From NCBI GenBank assembly GCA_018665625.1, contig JABJCF010000055.1:1-12249 (forward strand): a stretch of 12,249 bases of DNA, in the 5' to 3' direction. The stretch comes from Nitrospina sp. (GTDB taxonomy: Bacteria; Nitrospinota; Nitrospinia; Nitrospinales; VA-1). The translations under genes were made by a program, and so were the position numbers. The stretch's first letter is position 1. Every line of letters begins with the position of its first letter. The notes beneath the pieces were generated by a model, which was given only the letters and a program-made list of their open reading frames with translations, searched no databases and was not told the origin of the DNA. Shown in pieces: positions 1-7,035 of the stretch.

Positions 1-693
1 AGTCACCCTGGTGCTATGGCCAGTTTTGTATTGAAAGCGGCACGTGAAGGTTACATTGCTTTTGCTTTTACCAATGCCGATGCGTTGTTACGATCTCATG
101 GAGGAAAGAGGGCATATTTTGGAACAAATCCTACTTGTTTTGCTGCACCAAGAAAAGAGGAAGAACCATTTTGTTTAGATATGGCCCCAACGATTTTTTC
201 ATGGAACAAACTCCTGACCTATAGGGAAAAAGGAGAAAAACTACCGGGGAAATATGCGGCTGATGAAAATGGTATACCAACCTCAGATCCAGATTTAGCA
301 CGTTCTATTTTGCCTATCGGAACTTACAAAGGTTTTGGACTGGCAGCAATGGGAGAAGTCCTTTGCGGTGTCTTGACTGGGATGCTTTTTGGGCGCTCTA
401 TTCCGGCTATGTTTACGACAGCAATGAATCAACCAAGACACCTTGCGCAATTTTATCTGGTTATGCGGGCTGATATTTGCCAACCTCTGTCTGACTTTGA
501 AGAGCGACTCCAACAAATGACAGACGAGGTACGTCTGGAACCAAACCTAGATGGAGAAAGAGTCCTTCTTGCTAACGATCCACAAATAGAGGAAGCACAA
601 CGCCGCAAGGTAAAAGGGATTCCGGTCGGTGAAAACTTGCTTGAGGAGTTTCGTAAACTGGCCAACGAACTTGATGTAGAAATGAGGTTCTGA
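1..693 (+). CDS. Ldh-family (malate/L-lactate/ureidoglycolate dehydrogenase type) oxidoreductase, 5' truncated
   Basis: The reading frame is open from base 1, where it reads S-H-P-G-A-M, so the ATG at 16 is internal and the gene begins upstream of the window. About 230 residues are visible. Family members run to roughly 330-360, so about a third is missing, probably including the N-terminal catalytic region. The segment around 328-390 (GTYKGFGLAAMGEVLCG) matches the conserved glycine-rich 'YKG-GLA-M-E-L-G' block of the NAD(P)-dependent malate/lactate dehydrogenase 2 family, and the block 'FGTNP' followed by 'LDMA' (positions 118-186) is also typical. These enzymes reduce 2-oxo acids to 2-hydroxy acids; YiaK, a diketogulonate reductase, is a relative. 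In this locus a role in making an acidic sugar or acyl substituent is inferred, and the substrate is unknown. The stop codon abuts the next ATG, so translation is probably coupled. Confidence 0.85.
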   Translation, partial: SHPGAMASFVLKAAREGYIAFAFTNADALLRSHGGKRAYFGTNPTCFAAPRKEEEPFCLDMAPTIFSWNKLLTYREKGEKLPGKYAADENGIPTSDPDLARSILPIGTYKGFGLAAMGEVLCGVLTGMLFGRSIPAMFTTAMNQPRHLAQFYLVMRADICQPLSDFEERLQQMTDEVRLEPNLDGERVLLANDPQIEEAQRRKVKGIPVGENLLEEFRKLANELDVEMRF

Positions 694-2049
694 ATGGATA
701 ACACTAAACTTGTTTCGTTAATCATACGTACCAAGAATGAAGAGCGCTGGATTCATTCGTGCCTCGATGCCGTTTTTAGTCAGAGTTACAAAAATTTTGA
801 GGTGATCCTTGTTGATAACGAGAGTACAGATAAGACTGTTGAAAAAGCACATCAATTTCCAATTAAAGAAATTGTATCCATTAACAACTATTTACCTGGG
901 GAAGCTCTTAATCTCGGGATAAAGGAATCCAAAGGGGAATACATTGTATGTCTCTCAGCCCATTGTATTCCAACAGAGAAGGAATGGTTAGCTTTTCTTG
1001 TGAATGCCTTAGAGGAAGACGATAATTTTGCTGGAGTTTTTGGTCGTCAGGAACCGATGTCATTTTCTACTTCTACTGATAAGCGAGATTTATTACTCGT
1101 TTTCGGCCTTGACAGAATAATTAAGACTAAAGATAGTTTCTTCCATAACGCAAATTCAATCATTCGGAGAAAATGTTGGGAAGAGTTACCTTTTGACAAT
1201 TCAATTACAAATATTGAAGACCGAATTTGGGCTCAAGAAATGTTAAATCGTGGATATAAATTATTGTATGAACCTGAAGCCAGTGTTTATCATTATCATG
1301 GAATACATCAAGGAGGGAATACAGAACGCTTGAATAATGTTGTCAAAATCATTGAGAAACACCAAACAAATTATAGAACAGGAAAAATTAATGCTAATAG
1401 CCTTAAAATTGTGGCCATTATCCCTATTAGAGGATTAACAAAATCGGTCAACAATATACCACTTATAAAATATACTATTGATTCAGTAAAACAATCAAAA
1501 TTTGTAGATAAAGTATTTGTTTCGACTGACTCAAAAGAAACTGCCGAAATTGCAAAAGGAATGGGGGTTGAATGTCCATTTATTAGACCTCAAAGTCTAT
1601 CGGAAGATCATGTTAACCTTGAAAAAGTGCAACAATTTTCACTTCAAGAAATTGAAAAAACAGGATTATTACCAGATTTAGTAATTCACATGGAAGAGAC
1701 TTATCCTGTCCGTCCCGATGGTTTATTGGACGGTATGATTCTACATTTACTGGAAGAAGGTTATGATTCCGTTATTGCGGCACGCAGAGAATCCGGTTGG
1801 TTATGGCATGAAAACCAGGATGGACGTTTTGAAAGAGTAGATAGCGGTGATATTCCGCGTAAATTTAAGGAAAAATCTTTGATCGGCCTTCACGGACTTG
1901 GCTGTGTAACTTATCCCGAATTTATTCGAAATGGACAAATGCTCGGTGGAAAAATCGGACTATATGAAGTTGAACATCCCCTTGCAGGATTTGAATTACG
2001 CGATGATTTTTCGTCTGATCTTGCAAGCAGATTTCTTGATAAGATATAA
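694..2049 (+). CDS. Bifunctional-looking protein: GT2 glycosyltransferase fused to a CMP-sugar-synthetase-like domain
   Basis: The protein has 451 residues. Residues 1-230 are a GT-A family 2 glycosyltransferase: SLIIRTKNE at 8-16, LVDNESTDKT at 39-48, SAHC at 88-91 where many relatives have a DxD, ED at 175-176, and a histidine-rich segment ending near 205. Residues 237-451 resemble acylneuraminate cytidylyltransferases: AIIPIRG at 241-247, PLIKYTIDS at 256-264, VSTDS at 276-280 and PFIRP at 295-299. The usual GGSKGIPxKN nucleotide-binding loop is reduced to GLTKSVNNIP (247-256), and the QPTSPLR-type block is EETYPVRP (334-341). CTP use by this half is therefore uncertain; it may bind a nucleotide sugar without making one. 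The ATG follows the upstream stop directly, with GAGG at 684-687 as a plausible ribosome-binding site. Fusion to a transferase suggests donor handling is coupled to transfer at the inner membrane (inference). Confidence 0.85.
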   Translation: MDNTKLVSLIIRTKNEERWIHSCLDAVFSQSYKNFEVILVDNESTDKTVEKAHQFPIKEIVSINNYLPGEALNLGIKESKGEYIVCLSAHCIPTEKEWLAFLVNALEEDDNFAGVFGRQEPMSFSTSTDKRDLLLVFGLDRIIKTKDSFFHNANSIIRRKCWEELPFDNSITNIEDRIWAQEMLNRGYKLLYEPEASVYHYHGIHQGGNTERLNNVVKIIEKHQTNYRTGKINANSLKIVAIIPIRGLTKSVNNIPLIKYTIDSVKQSKFVDKVFVSTDSKETAEIAKGMGVECPFIRPQSLSEDHVNLEKVQQFSLQEIEKTGLLPDLVIHMEETYPVRPDGLLDGMILHLLEEGYDSVIAARRESGWLWHENQDGRFERVDSGDIPRKFKEKSLIGLHGLGCVTYPEFIRNGQMLGGKIGLYEVEHPLAGFELRDDFSSDLASRFLDKI

Positions 2050-2063
2050 ATATAATTGTAGAG

Positions 2064-3830
2064 ATGGAGCAAAATTTATTAACGGCTATTATATATGATG
2101 AGGATGACGCCAATTTATTTTTAAAATTAAACCCATTGGTAAATAGAATTTTACCTATTACGCCAAATGCTCGTGCCATTTTGCTTGAGTGTGGCGTACC
2201 ACTAATTAGCACTCTTGAAATTTATACCGATTATCGCCAAGCAAAGGTTTTAGCACGTGTTCGTCGGACGGAGCGTGAATTATTGAGTGTGTTAGAGAAT
2301 GAGAAAAACCTCGGAATTGCCTCAAAAGAAACTATACGTGGGATCGTACATGTCCTATGCTCAATCTCTGCGTCTTTTTGGGAACTGGTAAAAGACATAG
2401 GACATTGTTTGTTAACTGATGGGAAGCAATGGATCCGGATAAATGATTCAACAGAAATTCATAAATTTCTGTTGAATCATTTGCAGCCTCTAATTAAAAG
2501 ATCAATGATTCCTATCATTGCAGTACCTATTTTTCCTTTGACTGTGAAAATACTAAATATAATTGCACTTTCATTCTGGAAAGGTAAATCAACGATTTTT
2601 TTTAGTGATTATAATTATGGCCTAAACAAATTGCGATTCAATAAAATGTTTGCTCCATACTCACTCTCTATACGTAGTGCAGATGGAGGCTGGAGAGATT
2701 TAATCTTGTCGATTAAGTTTCTTTTGGATTCATTGTTTTTTAAAAAAACTGTAACTATAGTCGTAAACCCTAGCTACAGTAACAAGACCGCTAACGCTAG
2801 TAGAAGAGTTTTGAATACAATAAATGACTCTATTTCACGCATTGTGATTAATTTAGTCCAAGACTCGTTTATTGACAAAATAAGCTTATATGACGGTTCA
2901 AAAGAAGATATTAGCAGGGTAATAGATAAATTAAGACCGCATCAAATTATTTCAGGTCACTTAAGATGGTGGACTCCTACTTTTGTGGCTGAAGTGGGTA
3001 AAAAAAATAAAATCCCAGTAACTCTAATAACACATGGAACACACTCTCTACCGGATACTGCAATAGCCTCGTTTGAGCAGGAAGAAAATATTCATGGTCT
3101 AATGATAAGCCCCTTATCAGATATTACATTGCTTCAATCACCTCACGCAGAAGCATGTGCCATGAAAATAGGTTGTAATAATGGTCAACGTTCAAGGCCT
3201 ATCCAGTGGGGCATCAACGCAAAACCAATAACGTCTTCAAATTCGAGTACAAAGTATATACTGCATGCGGGTAGTTATAAAACATGGGTAGGTCCAAGAC
3301 CTTGGATTTATGAAACTCCTGATGAATTTATTAATGGACTAACCTCTCTTATATTAGCAACCAGTAATTTAAATAATACAAAACTGATAATACGAATTCG
3401 ACCTCAACCAGATTGTAATATTAAAAATTTGCGAAAACTACTACCAAAGTTCGATCATTTTGAAATCAAATCATCAGGAAGTTTTTTTGATGATATGTAT
3501 AATGCAGATCTTTTAGTTAGCTGGGCATCTACAACTATAGAAGAAGCATTACATTTGCGAAAACCAGTATTATTATGGGGGGGGAGTAACCGTTATTTTC
3601 ATTTGCCTCCATGTCATGAGTTTCCAACACCTCAGAATAGAAGTGCCGTCTACGCTCCTGAAAAAGAAGAAGACCTGCCACAAATGATTGAGTCTGTTCT
3701 TGAGAGCCATGCAAGCAAACCCTTGACAAATGAAGAATTAAAATCTCATGTATGGTCAAAAAATATTCCTGGGATTGATGAATTCGCTAAGCAGTTATCC
3801 TCAAATAGTTATAACACTAAATATCAATAA
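2064..3830 (+). CDS. Large putative GT-B-fold surface-polysaccharide glycosyltransferase
   Basis: This 588-residue protein has no confidently recognised N-terminal family. The C-terminal half looks like a GT-B donor-binding domain: THGTHSLPD at 323-331, a strand-rich stretch YILHAGSYKTW at 398-408, LIIRIRPQPD at 441-450, then ADLLVSWASTTIEEAL at 481-496 followed by KPVLLWGG at 500-507. That last pattern (surveillance strand, S/T-x-x-E-A-L, 'pushed' Pro-Val) is typical of GT-B enzymes and of KpsC/surface-carbohydrate proteins. A hydrophobic stretch at residues 149-172 could contact the membrane; there is no signal peptide. The ribosome-binding site is weak (GTAGAG just before the ATG). The gene starts 14 bases after its neighbour and overlaps the next by one base (TAATG). 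Its G+C is much lower than that of the later genes, and it carries a 19-bp perfect palindrome and a G8 tract. The fold call is inference; the sugar is unknown. Confidence 0.6.
   Translation: MEQNLLTAIIYDEDDANLFLKLNPLVNRILPITPNARAILLECGVPLISTLEIYTDYRQAKVLARVRRTERELLSVLENEKNLGIASKETIRGIVHVLCSISASFWELVKDIGHCLLTDGKQWIRINDSTEIHKFLLNHLQPLIKRSMIPIIAVPIFPLTVKILNIIALSFWKGKSTIFFSDYNYGLNKLRFNKMFAPYSLSIRSADGGWRDLILSIKFLLDSLFFKKTVTIVVNPSYSNKTANASRRVLNTINDSISRIVINLVQDSFIDKISLYDGSKEDISRVIDKLRPHQIISGHLRWWTPTFVAEVGKKNKIPVTLITHGTHSLPDTAIASFEQEENIHGLMISPLSDITLLQSPHAEACAMKIGCNNGQRSRPIQWGINAKPITSSNSSTKYILHAGSYKTWVGPRPWIYETPDEFINGLTSLILATSNLNNTKLIIRIRPQPDCNIKNLRKLLPKFDHFEIKSSGSFFDDMYNADLLVSWASTTIEEALHLRKPVLLWGGSNRYFHLPPCHEFPTPQNRSAVYAPEKEEDLPQMIESVLESHASKPLTNEELKSHVWSKNIPGIDEFAKQLSSNSYNTKYQ
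2441..2482. repeat. Perfect 19-bp inverted repeat (hairpin) inside a coding region
   Basis: The left arm at 2441-2459 is the exact reverse complement of the right arm at 2464-2482. The loop is the four bases CATA (2460-2463). The 42-base element equals 14 codons and stays in frame within the 588-residue putative glycosyltransferase, covering about residues 127-140. It is not followed by a T-run, so it is not a classical intrinsic terminator. A smaller 6-bp hairpin lies 20 bases downstream (2503-2520) and shares the octamer AATGATTC with the left arm. Confidence 0.95.
3577..3584 (+). repeat. G8 homopolymer tract in coding sequence
   Basis: Eight consecutive G bases encode the end of a Trp codon and two Gly codons near residue 506 of the putative GT-B glycosyltransferase. 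The frame is intact at this length. Gain or loss of one G would replace the last roughly 80 residues, so the tract could act as a slipped-strand switch (inference). Confidence 0.9.
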
Positions 3831-4708
3831 TGAAAATTCTCGTCCTTGGAGGATCCGGTTTCCTGGGCTCACATGTTTGTGACCAACTAAGTAAAGCAGG
3901 CCACAAAGTCCGTATATTTGATCTGATGACATCTCCGTGGTTGAGTAATGATCAAGAGATGATGGTCGGTGATATGCTAGATGAAAATACTCTTGCTAAA
4001 GCAATTTCAGGTTGTGAGGTGGTCTATAACTTTGCAGCAATTTCTGATTTAGATGAAGCTTTGAGTAATCCCATTAAAACGACTAGAATAAACGTTCTAG
4101 GCAACGTCATTTTATTGGAAGCTTGCCGAAAGGCAAATATACAACGTTATATATATGCTAGCACACTTTATGTTTACAGCCGTGATGGCGGTTTTTATCG
4201 TTGCAGCAAACAATCGGCAGAGCATTATGTTGAAGAGTATCAGCGCGTATATGGACTGGATTATACAATTTTGCGCTATGGATCACTTTATGGACCACGT
4301 TCAGACAACAGAAATGGTCTTTGGCGTATAGTGAAAAATGCATTAGATACTGGAAAAGTCACCTATGCAGGTAGTCCGGAAACAATGCGAGAATACATCC
4401 ATGTTGAAGATGCCGCTCGTTCAAGTGTAACTATACTAGAGAATGACTTCCTGAACCAGCATGTCATACTAACAGGACAGAATTCAATGAAAGTGATGGA
4501 TTTACTTAAAATTTTGGCAGAAATTTTGGGATTCCCACAAAATACAACTAAATTTATTGAAAGTAACCAAACGGGACACTATATTCGAACTCCATATGCA
4601 TATCAGCCTAAACTTGGCAGAAAATATGCCTCCCCCATCCATGTAGATCTAGGACAGGGACTTTTACAACTGATTGAAGAAGTTCAAAATAATAACAATG
4701 AAATATAG
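3830..4708 (+). CDS. NAD(P)-dependent epimerase/dehydratase (extended SDR)
   Basis: The 292-residue product is an extended short-chain dehydrogenase/reductase acting on nucleotide sugars. The nucleotide-binding loop GGSGFLG is at 7-13, and an acidic Asp at 31 after the second strand suggests NAD. YNFAA at 66-70 corresponds to the NAD-contacting xxxxAA strand. The active-site Ser/Thr lies at 111-112 (YASTLYVYS), and the catalytic Tyr-Lys pair is Y123-x3-K127. RYGSLYGPR at 149-157 and REYIHVEDAA at 187-196 are the usual sugar-nucleotide epimerase/dehydratase signatures. The length is slightly short of the usual 310-340, with a compact C-terminal domain. The start overlaps the preceding stop by one base (TAATG), implying translational coupling. 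Whether it epimerises, dehydrates or reduces, and on which NDP- or CMP-sugar, cannot be read from sequence. Confidence 0.9.
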   Translation: MKILVLGGSGFLGSHVCDQLSKAGHKVRIFDLMTSPWLSNDQEMMVGDMLDENTLAKAISGCEVVYNFAAISDLDEALSNPIKTTRINVLGNVILLEACRKANIQRYIYASTLYVYSRDGGFYRCSKQSAEHYVEEYQRVYGLDYTILRYGSLYGPRSDNRNGLWRIVKNALDTGKVTYAGSPETMREYIHVEDAARSSVTILENDFLNQHVILTGQNSMKVMDLLKILAEILGFPQNTTKFIESNQTGHYIRTPYAYQPKLGRKYASPIHVDLGQGLLQLIEEVQNNNNEI

Positions 4709-4725
4709 ACATTCAGAAGAGAAGG

Positions 4726-5379
4726 ATGTATACCAACCATTATGATGCTATCGTCTTCGATTTTGATGGAACCTTAGTTAAATCAAACAAAGTTAAAACC
4801 TGGGCATTTGGGAAACTTTACGAAGAGTATGGAGATAAGATTGTCAAGCAAGTTATTTCATACCAAAACGAACATGAAGGACTTTCGCGTTTCAGTAAAT
4901 TTCGTTATTGGCACAAAAATTTTTTACATCTTGCATATACAGATGAAATTGGAGAAAAACTTTCCAGATCCTTTTCGCAATTAGTATTCAATAGAATAGT
5001 AGATTCTCCTTATGTTGAAGGCGCTATAGAGTTTTTGCAAAAATATTATCAAATACTCCCACTTTTTGTGGCCTCTGCTACTCCAGAAAATGAGCTTCGG
5101 GAAATAATTAAGCGTCGTTCAATGAATCGTTACTTCAGAGAGATTTATGGTTCTCCGGCAAAAAAATCGGAAATACTAATTTCAATCTATGCAAGTTTTC
5201 ACTGGTTTCCAGAGCGGATTCTAATGGTCGGCGATTCACTATCTGATTTAGAAGGGGCAAAAAGTGCGTTCACAAATTTCGTGGGGCTTAAAAGAAAAGA
5301 TAATAGCAATTTATTCCCTTCGTCAACGGTTTTGATAAAAGATATGACTGAATTAGAAAAAATAATAACAAACCCCTAG
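4726..5379 (+). CDS. HAD-superfamily hydrolase (probable sugar-phosphate phosphatase)
   Basis: All four HAD motifs are present in this 217-residue protein. Motif I is DFDGT with nucleophile D12 and acid/base D14. Motif II is S117 in VASATP. Motif III is a lysine at 146-147 in SPAKKSEIL. Motif IV is GDSLSD with D170 and D174. The helical cap between motifs I and II (about residues 20-100) marks it as subfamily I, of phosphoglycolate-phosphatase type. In this locus the natural role is removal of phosphate from a phosphorylated sugar intermediate before CMP activation, as in Kdo or nonulosonic acid pathways; that is inference. A purine-rich AGAAGAGAAGG stretch (4715-4725) directly precedes the ATG and serves as ribosome-binding site. 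The gap from the preceding gene is 17 bases. Confidence 0.88.
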   Translation: MYTNHYDAIVFDFDGTLVKSNKVKTWAFGKLYEEYGDKIVKQVISYQNEHEGLSRFSKFRYWHKNFLHLAYTDEIGEKLSRSFSQLVFNRIVDSPYVEGAIEFLQKYYQILPLFVASATPENELREIIKRRSMNRYFREIYGSPAKKSEILISIYASFHWFPERILMVGDSLSDLEGAKSAFTNFVGLKRKDNSNLFPSSTVLIKDMTELEKIITNP

Positions 5380-5407
5380 AGATTAATTTATTAATACCAA
5401 AGTCTTT

Positions 5408-6250
5408 ATGAAACAGTTCATCAAAAATAAAATAAAAAAAGTTATTCAGATACTTACAGCTTTATTTTCTTCTACTAGAATTGGGAGAATTTTTAATGAA
5501 GTTATCATCAACGATGTTATGAATCGTGTTCTCACAGTCGTGCATCAGGGAATAAGGATAAAATTTGTTGTCCCGAACTCACTTAATCGTTTTCGTGCGG
5601 AAACATTTTCAACAAAAGAACCGGAAACTTTAGAATGGATTGATTCTCTTCCAGAAGGCTGTGTTTTTTGGGATATTGGAGCAAATGTGGGTCTTTATTC
5701 AATTTATGCAGCAAAAAAAAAAAATTGTAAGGTTATCGCATTTGAACCATCTGTGTTTAACTTAGAATTAATTGCACGTAATCTTTTTTTGAATGATTTG
5801 CATAATCGAGTCAAAATAGCGCCATTCGCTTTAAGTGATGGATTGGGTACAAGTCTAATGTATATGACCACAACGGAATGGGGAGGTGCTCTTTCTACTT
5901 TTGGTAAAGAAGTCGGTTGGGACGGTAATAGGATAAAAGACATTTTTGCATTTCCTACATTCGGTGCTAGCTTGGATCAAGCAGTATCTGTTCTTAAATT
6001 TCCACCTCCTGATTTTATCAAGATAGATGTGGACGGCATAGAGCATTTCATTCTTCAGAATGGAGTCAATGTTTTAAAAATGATTCAAGGTATCCTAATA
6101 GAAATTAACGATGATTTCACTGAACAAGCAAAACTATCCAGAGCCTGCTTGGAAGGGGCTGGCTTAACTCTTTTGGAAAAAAGACATAGCGAAATGTTTG
6201 AGGACGGTAAATTTTCTAACCTTTACAATCAAATATGGATAAGAAAATGA
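5408..6250 (+). CDS. FkbM-family SAM-dependent methyltransferase
   Basis: This 280-residue protein carries the Rossmann-fold methyltransferase signature of the FkbM family. FWDIGANVGLYSIYAA at 87-102 binds S-adenosylmethionine, VIAFEPS at 109-115 holds the acidic residue that contacts the ribose, and the family-specific FIKIDVDGIEHFIL is at 203-216, followed by ILIEIND at 229-235. FkbM proteins usually O-methylate sugars or related hydroxyls, so it probably methylates a residue of the glycan made here; the acceptor is not known. The first 25 residues are basic and amphipathic, which may favour the membrane surface. No strong ribosome-binding site precedes the ATG; the 28-base gap before it is AT-rich. 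An A12 tract (5713-5724) encodes Lys-Lys-Lys just after the SAM motif, and a one-base change there would destroy the enzyme. Confidence 0.9.
   Translation: MKQFIKNKIKKVIQILTALFSSTRIGRIFNEVIINDVMNRVLTVVHQGIRIKFVVPNSLNRFRAETFSTKEPETLEWIDSLPEGCVFWDIGANVGLYSIYAAKKKNCKVIAFEPSVFNLELIARNLFLNDLHNRVKIAPFALSDGLGTSLMYMTTTEWGGALSTFGKEVGWDGNRIKDIFAFPTFGASLDQAVSVLKFPPPDFIKIDVDGIEHFILQNGVNVLKMIQGILIEINDDFTEQAKLSRACLEGAGLTLLEKRHSEMFEDGKFSNLYNQIWIRK
5713..5724 (+). repeat. A12 homopolymer tract in the methyltransferase gene
   Basis: Twelve consecutive A bases within the FkbM methyltransferase gene encode three lysines at residues 103-105. The reading frame is open at this length. It is the longest mononucleotide run in the window and is long enough for polymerase slippage. 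Confidence 0.95.
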
Positions 6251-6283
6251 AAAAGATAGATCAAATATATAATCGAGAAAGAA

Positions 6284-7030
6284 ATGATAGTAGCACTTAT
6301 AATCGGGCGTAAAGGAAGTAAAGGTTTTCCTGGTAAAAACACTATTCCTATTAACGGTCAGCCATTAGCTTGGTATCCAATGCAAACAGCATTGGCTGTC
6401 AATGAAATTGATAGTGTTTATTTGTCCACCGATGATCCTAATTTAATGAATATTGCCTCTGGAATTAACATTAATATCATTGACCGCCCAGAAATTTTGG
6501 CTAATGACCAAGCTCTTGGGGAAGACGCCTATGTGCATGGTTATGAGGAAATATGTAATCGTGAGAAACAAGAAGTTGAATTGATGGTTCTTTTGTTCTG
6601 TAATGCTGCCACGATTAATGTTAAGGCGATTCGAGAAGGGATTGCTTTATTAAGGAATGATTCAACGTTTGATTCAGCAGTAACCGTTTCGCGTTACAAC
6701 ATGTGGTCTCCGTTGAGAGCAAGAAAGTTAGATGATAAAGGAAGATTAAAGCCATTTGTACCTTTCGAAATATTCGGAGATCCAAATACTTTAAATTGTG
6801 ATCGAGATTCCCAAGGAGATGTTTTGTATGCTGATATGGGTTGCTCGATCGTCCGTCCACATTGTCTAGAAAATTTAGTTGACGGGATGCTTCCTCAAAA
6901 ATGGATGGGGCGAAGTATAGCACCAATCTATCAGGAGGCTGGATGTGATGTTGATTATGAATGGCAAGTTCCGGTGGCGGAATGGTGGATTAAAAAATAT
7001 TGGGATGTAGACAATATCAAACTAAAATAA
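6284..7030 (+). CDS. Acylneuraminate cytidylyltransferase-like CMP-sugar synthetase
   Basis: The 248-residue protein has the intact CTP-binding loop of the NeuA/KdsB/PseF/LegF group: GRKGSKGFPGKN at 8-19, with R9, K13, K18 and N19 conserved. YLSTDD at 46-51 is the second conserved strand. The RPEILANDQ segment near residue 68 and the Asp-rich region near 185-190 (DVLYADMG) are also family features. It would transfer CMP from CTP to the anomeric hydroxyl of a 2-keto-3-deoxy acid, releasing pyrophosphate, to give a CMP-activated donor. The block usually reading QPTSPLR is replaced by LFCNAATINVKAI, so the substrate is likely not ordinary sialic acid. It begins 33 bases after the methyltransferase gene, with GAGAAAG upstream as a weak ribosome-binding site. 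With the HAD phosphatase it forms a plausible ulosonic-acid activation pair (inference). Confidence 0.88.
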   Translation: MIVALIIGRKGSKGFPGKNTIPINGQPLAWYPMQTALAVNEIDSVYLSTDDPNLMNIASGININIIDRPEILANDQALGEDAYVHGYEEICNREKQEVELMVLLFCNAATINVKAIREGIALLRNDSTFDSAVTVSRYNMWSPLRARKLDDKGRLKPFVPFEIFGDPNTLNCDRDSQGDVLYADMGCSIVRPHCLENLVDGMLPQKWMGRSIAPIYQEAGCDVDYEWQVPVAEWWIKKYWDVDNIKLK

Positions 7031-7035
7031 AACTA

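Noticed and set aside
16..18. ATG as the start of the first gene
   Set aside because: The frame is open to base 1 and the preceding codons (S-H-P-G-A) fit the family, so the gene begins outside the window.
853..874. 7-bp hairpin in the GT2 gene
   Set aside because: Stems of this size are expected several times by chance in 12 kb of AT-rich DNA, and nothing nearby gives it a role.
4686..5371. AAAATAATAACAA 13-mer near the 3' ends of two genes (4686-4698, 5359-5371), also at 10301-10313
   Set aside because: Low-complexity AT sequence; the third copy is mid-gene, so a boundary or recombination role is not supported.
5380..5407. AT-rich gap with two ATTAAT copies as a possible internal promoter
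   Set aside because: No convincing -35/-10 pair with proper spacing; AT-rich composition alone explains it.
6247..6312. 21-codon ORF beginning ATGA at the end of the methyltransferase gene
   Set aside because: Too short, no family resemblance, and it overlaps the well-supported cytidylyltransferase start.
7000..7002. TTG start for the radical SAM gene
   Set aside because: It would overlap the cytidylyltransferase gene by 31 bases and add 12 unremarkable residues; the ATG at 7036, five bases after the upstream stop, is simpler. Neither has a clear ribosome-binding site.
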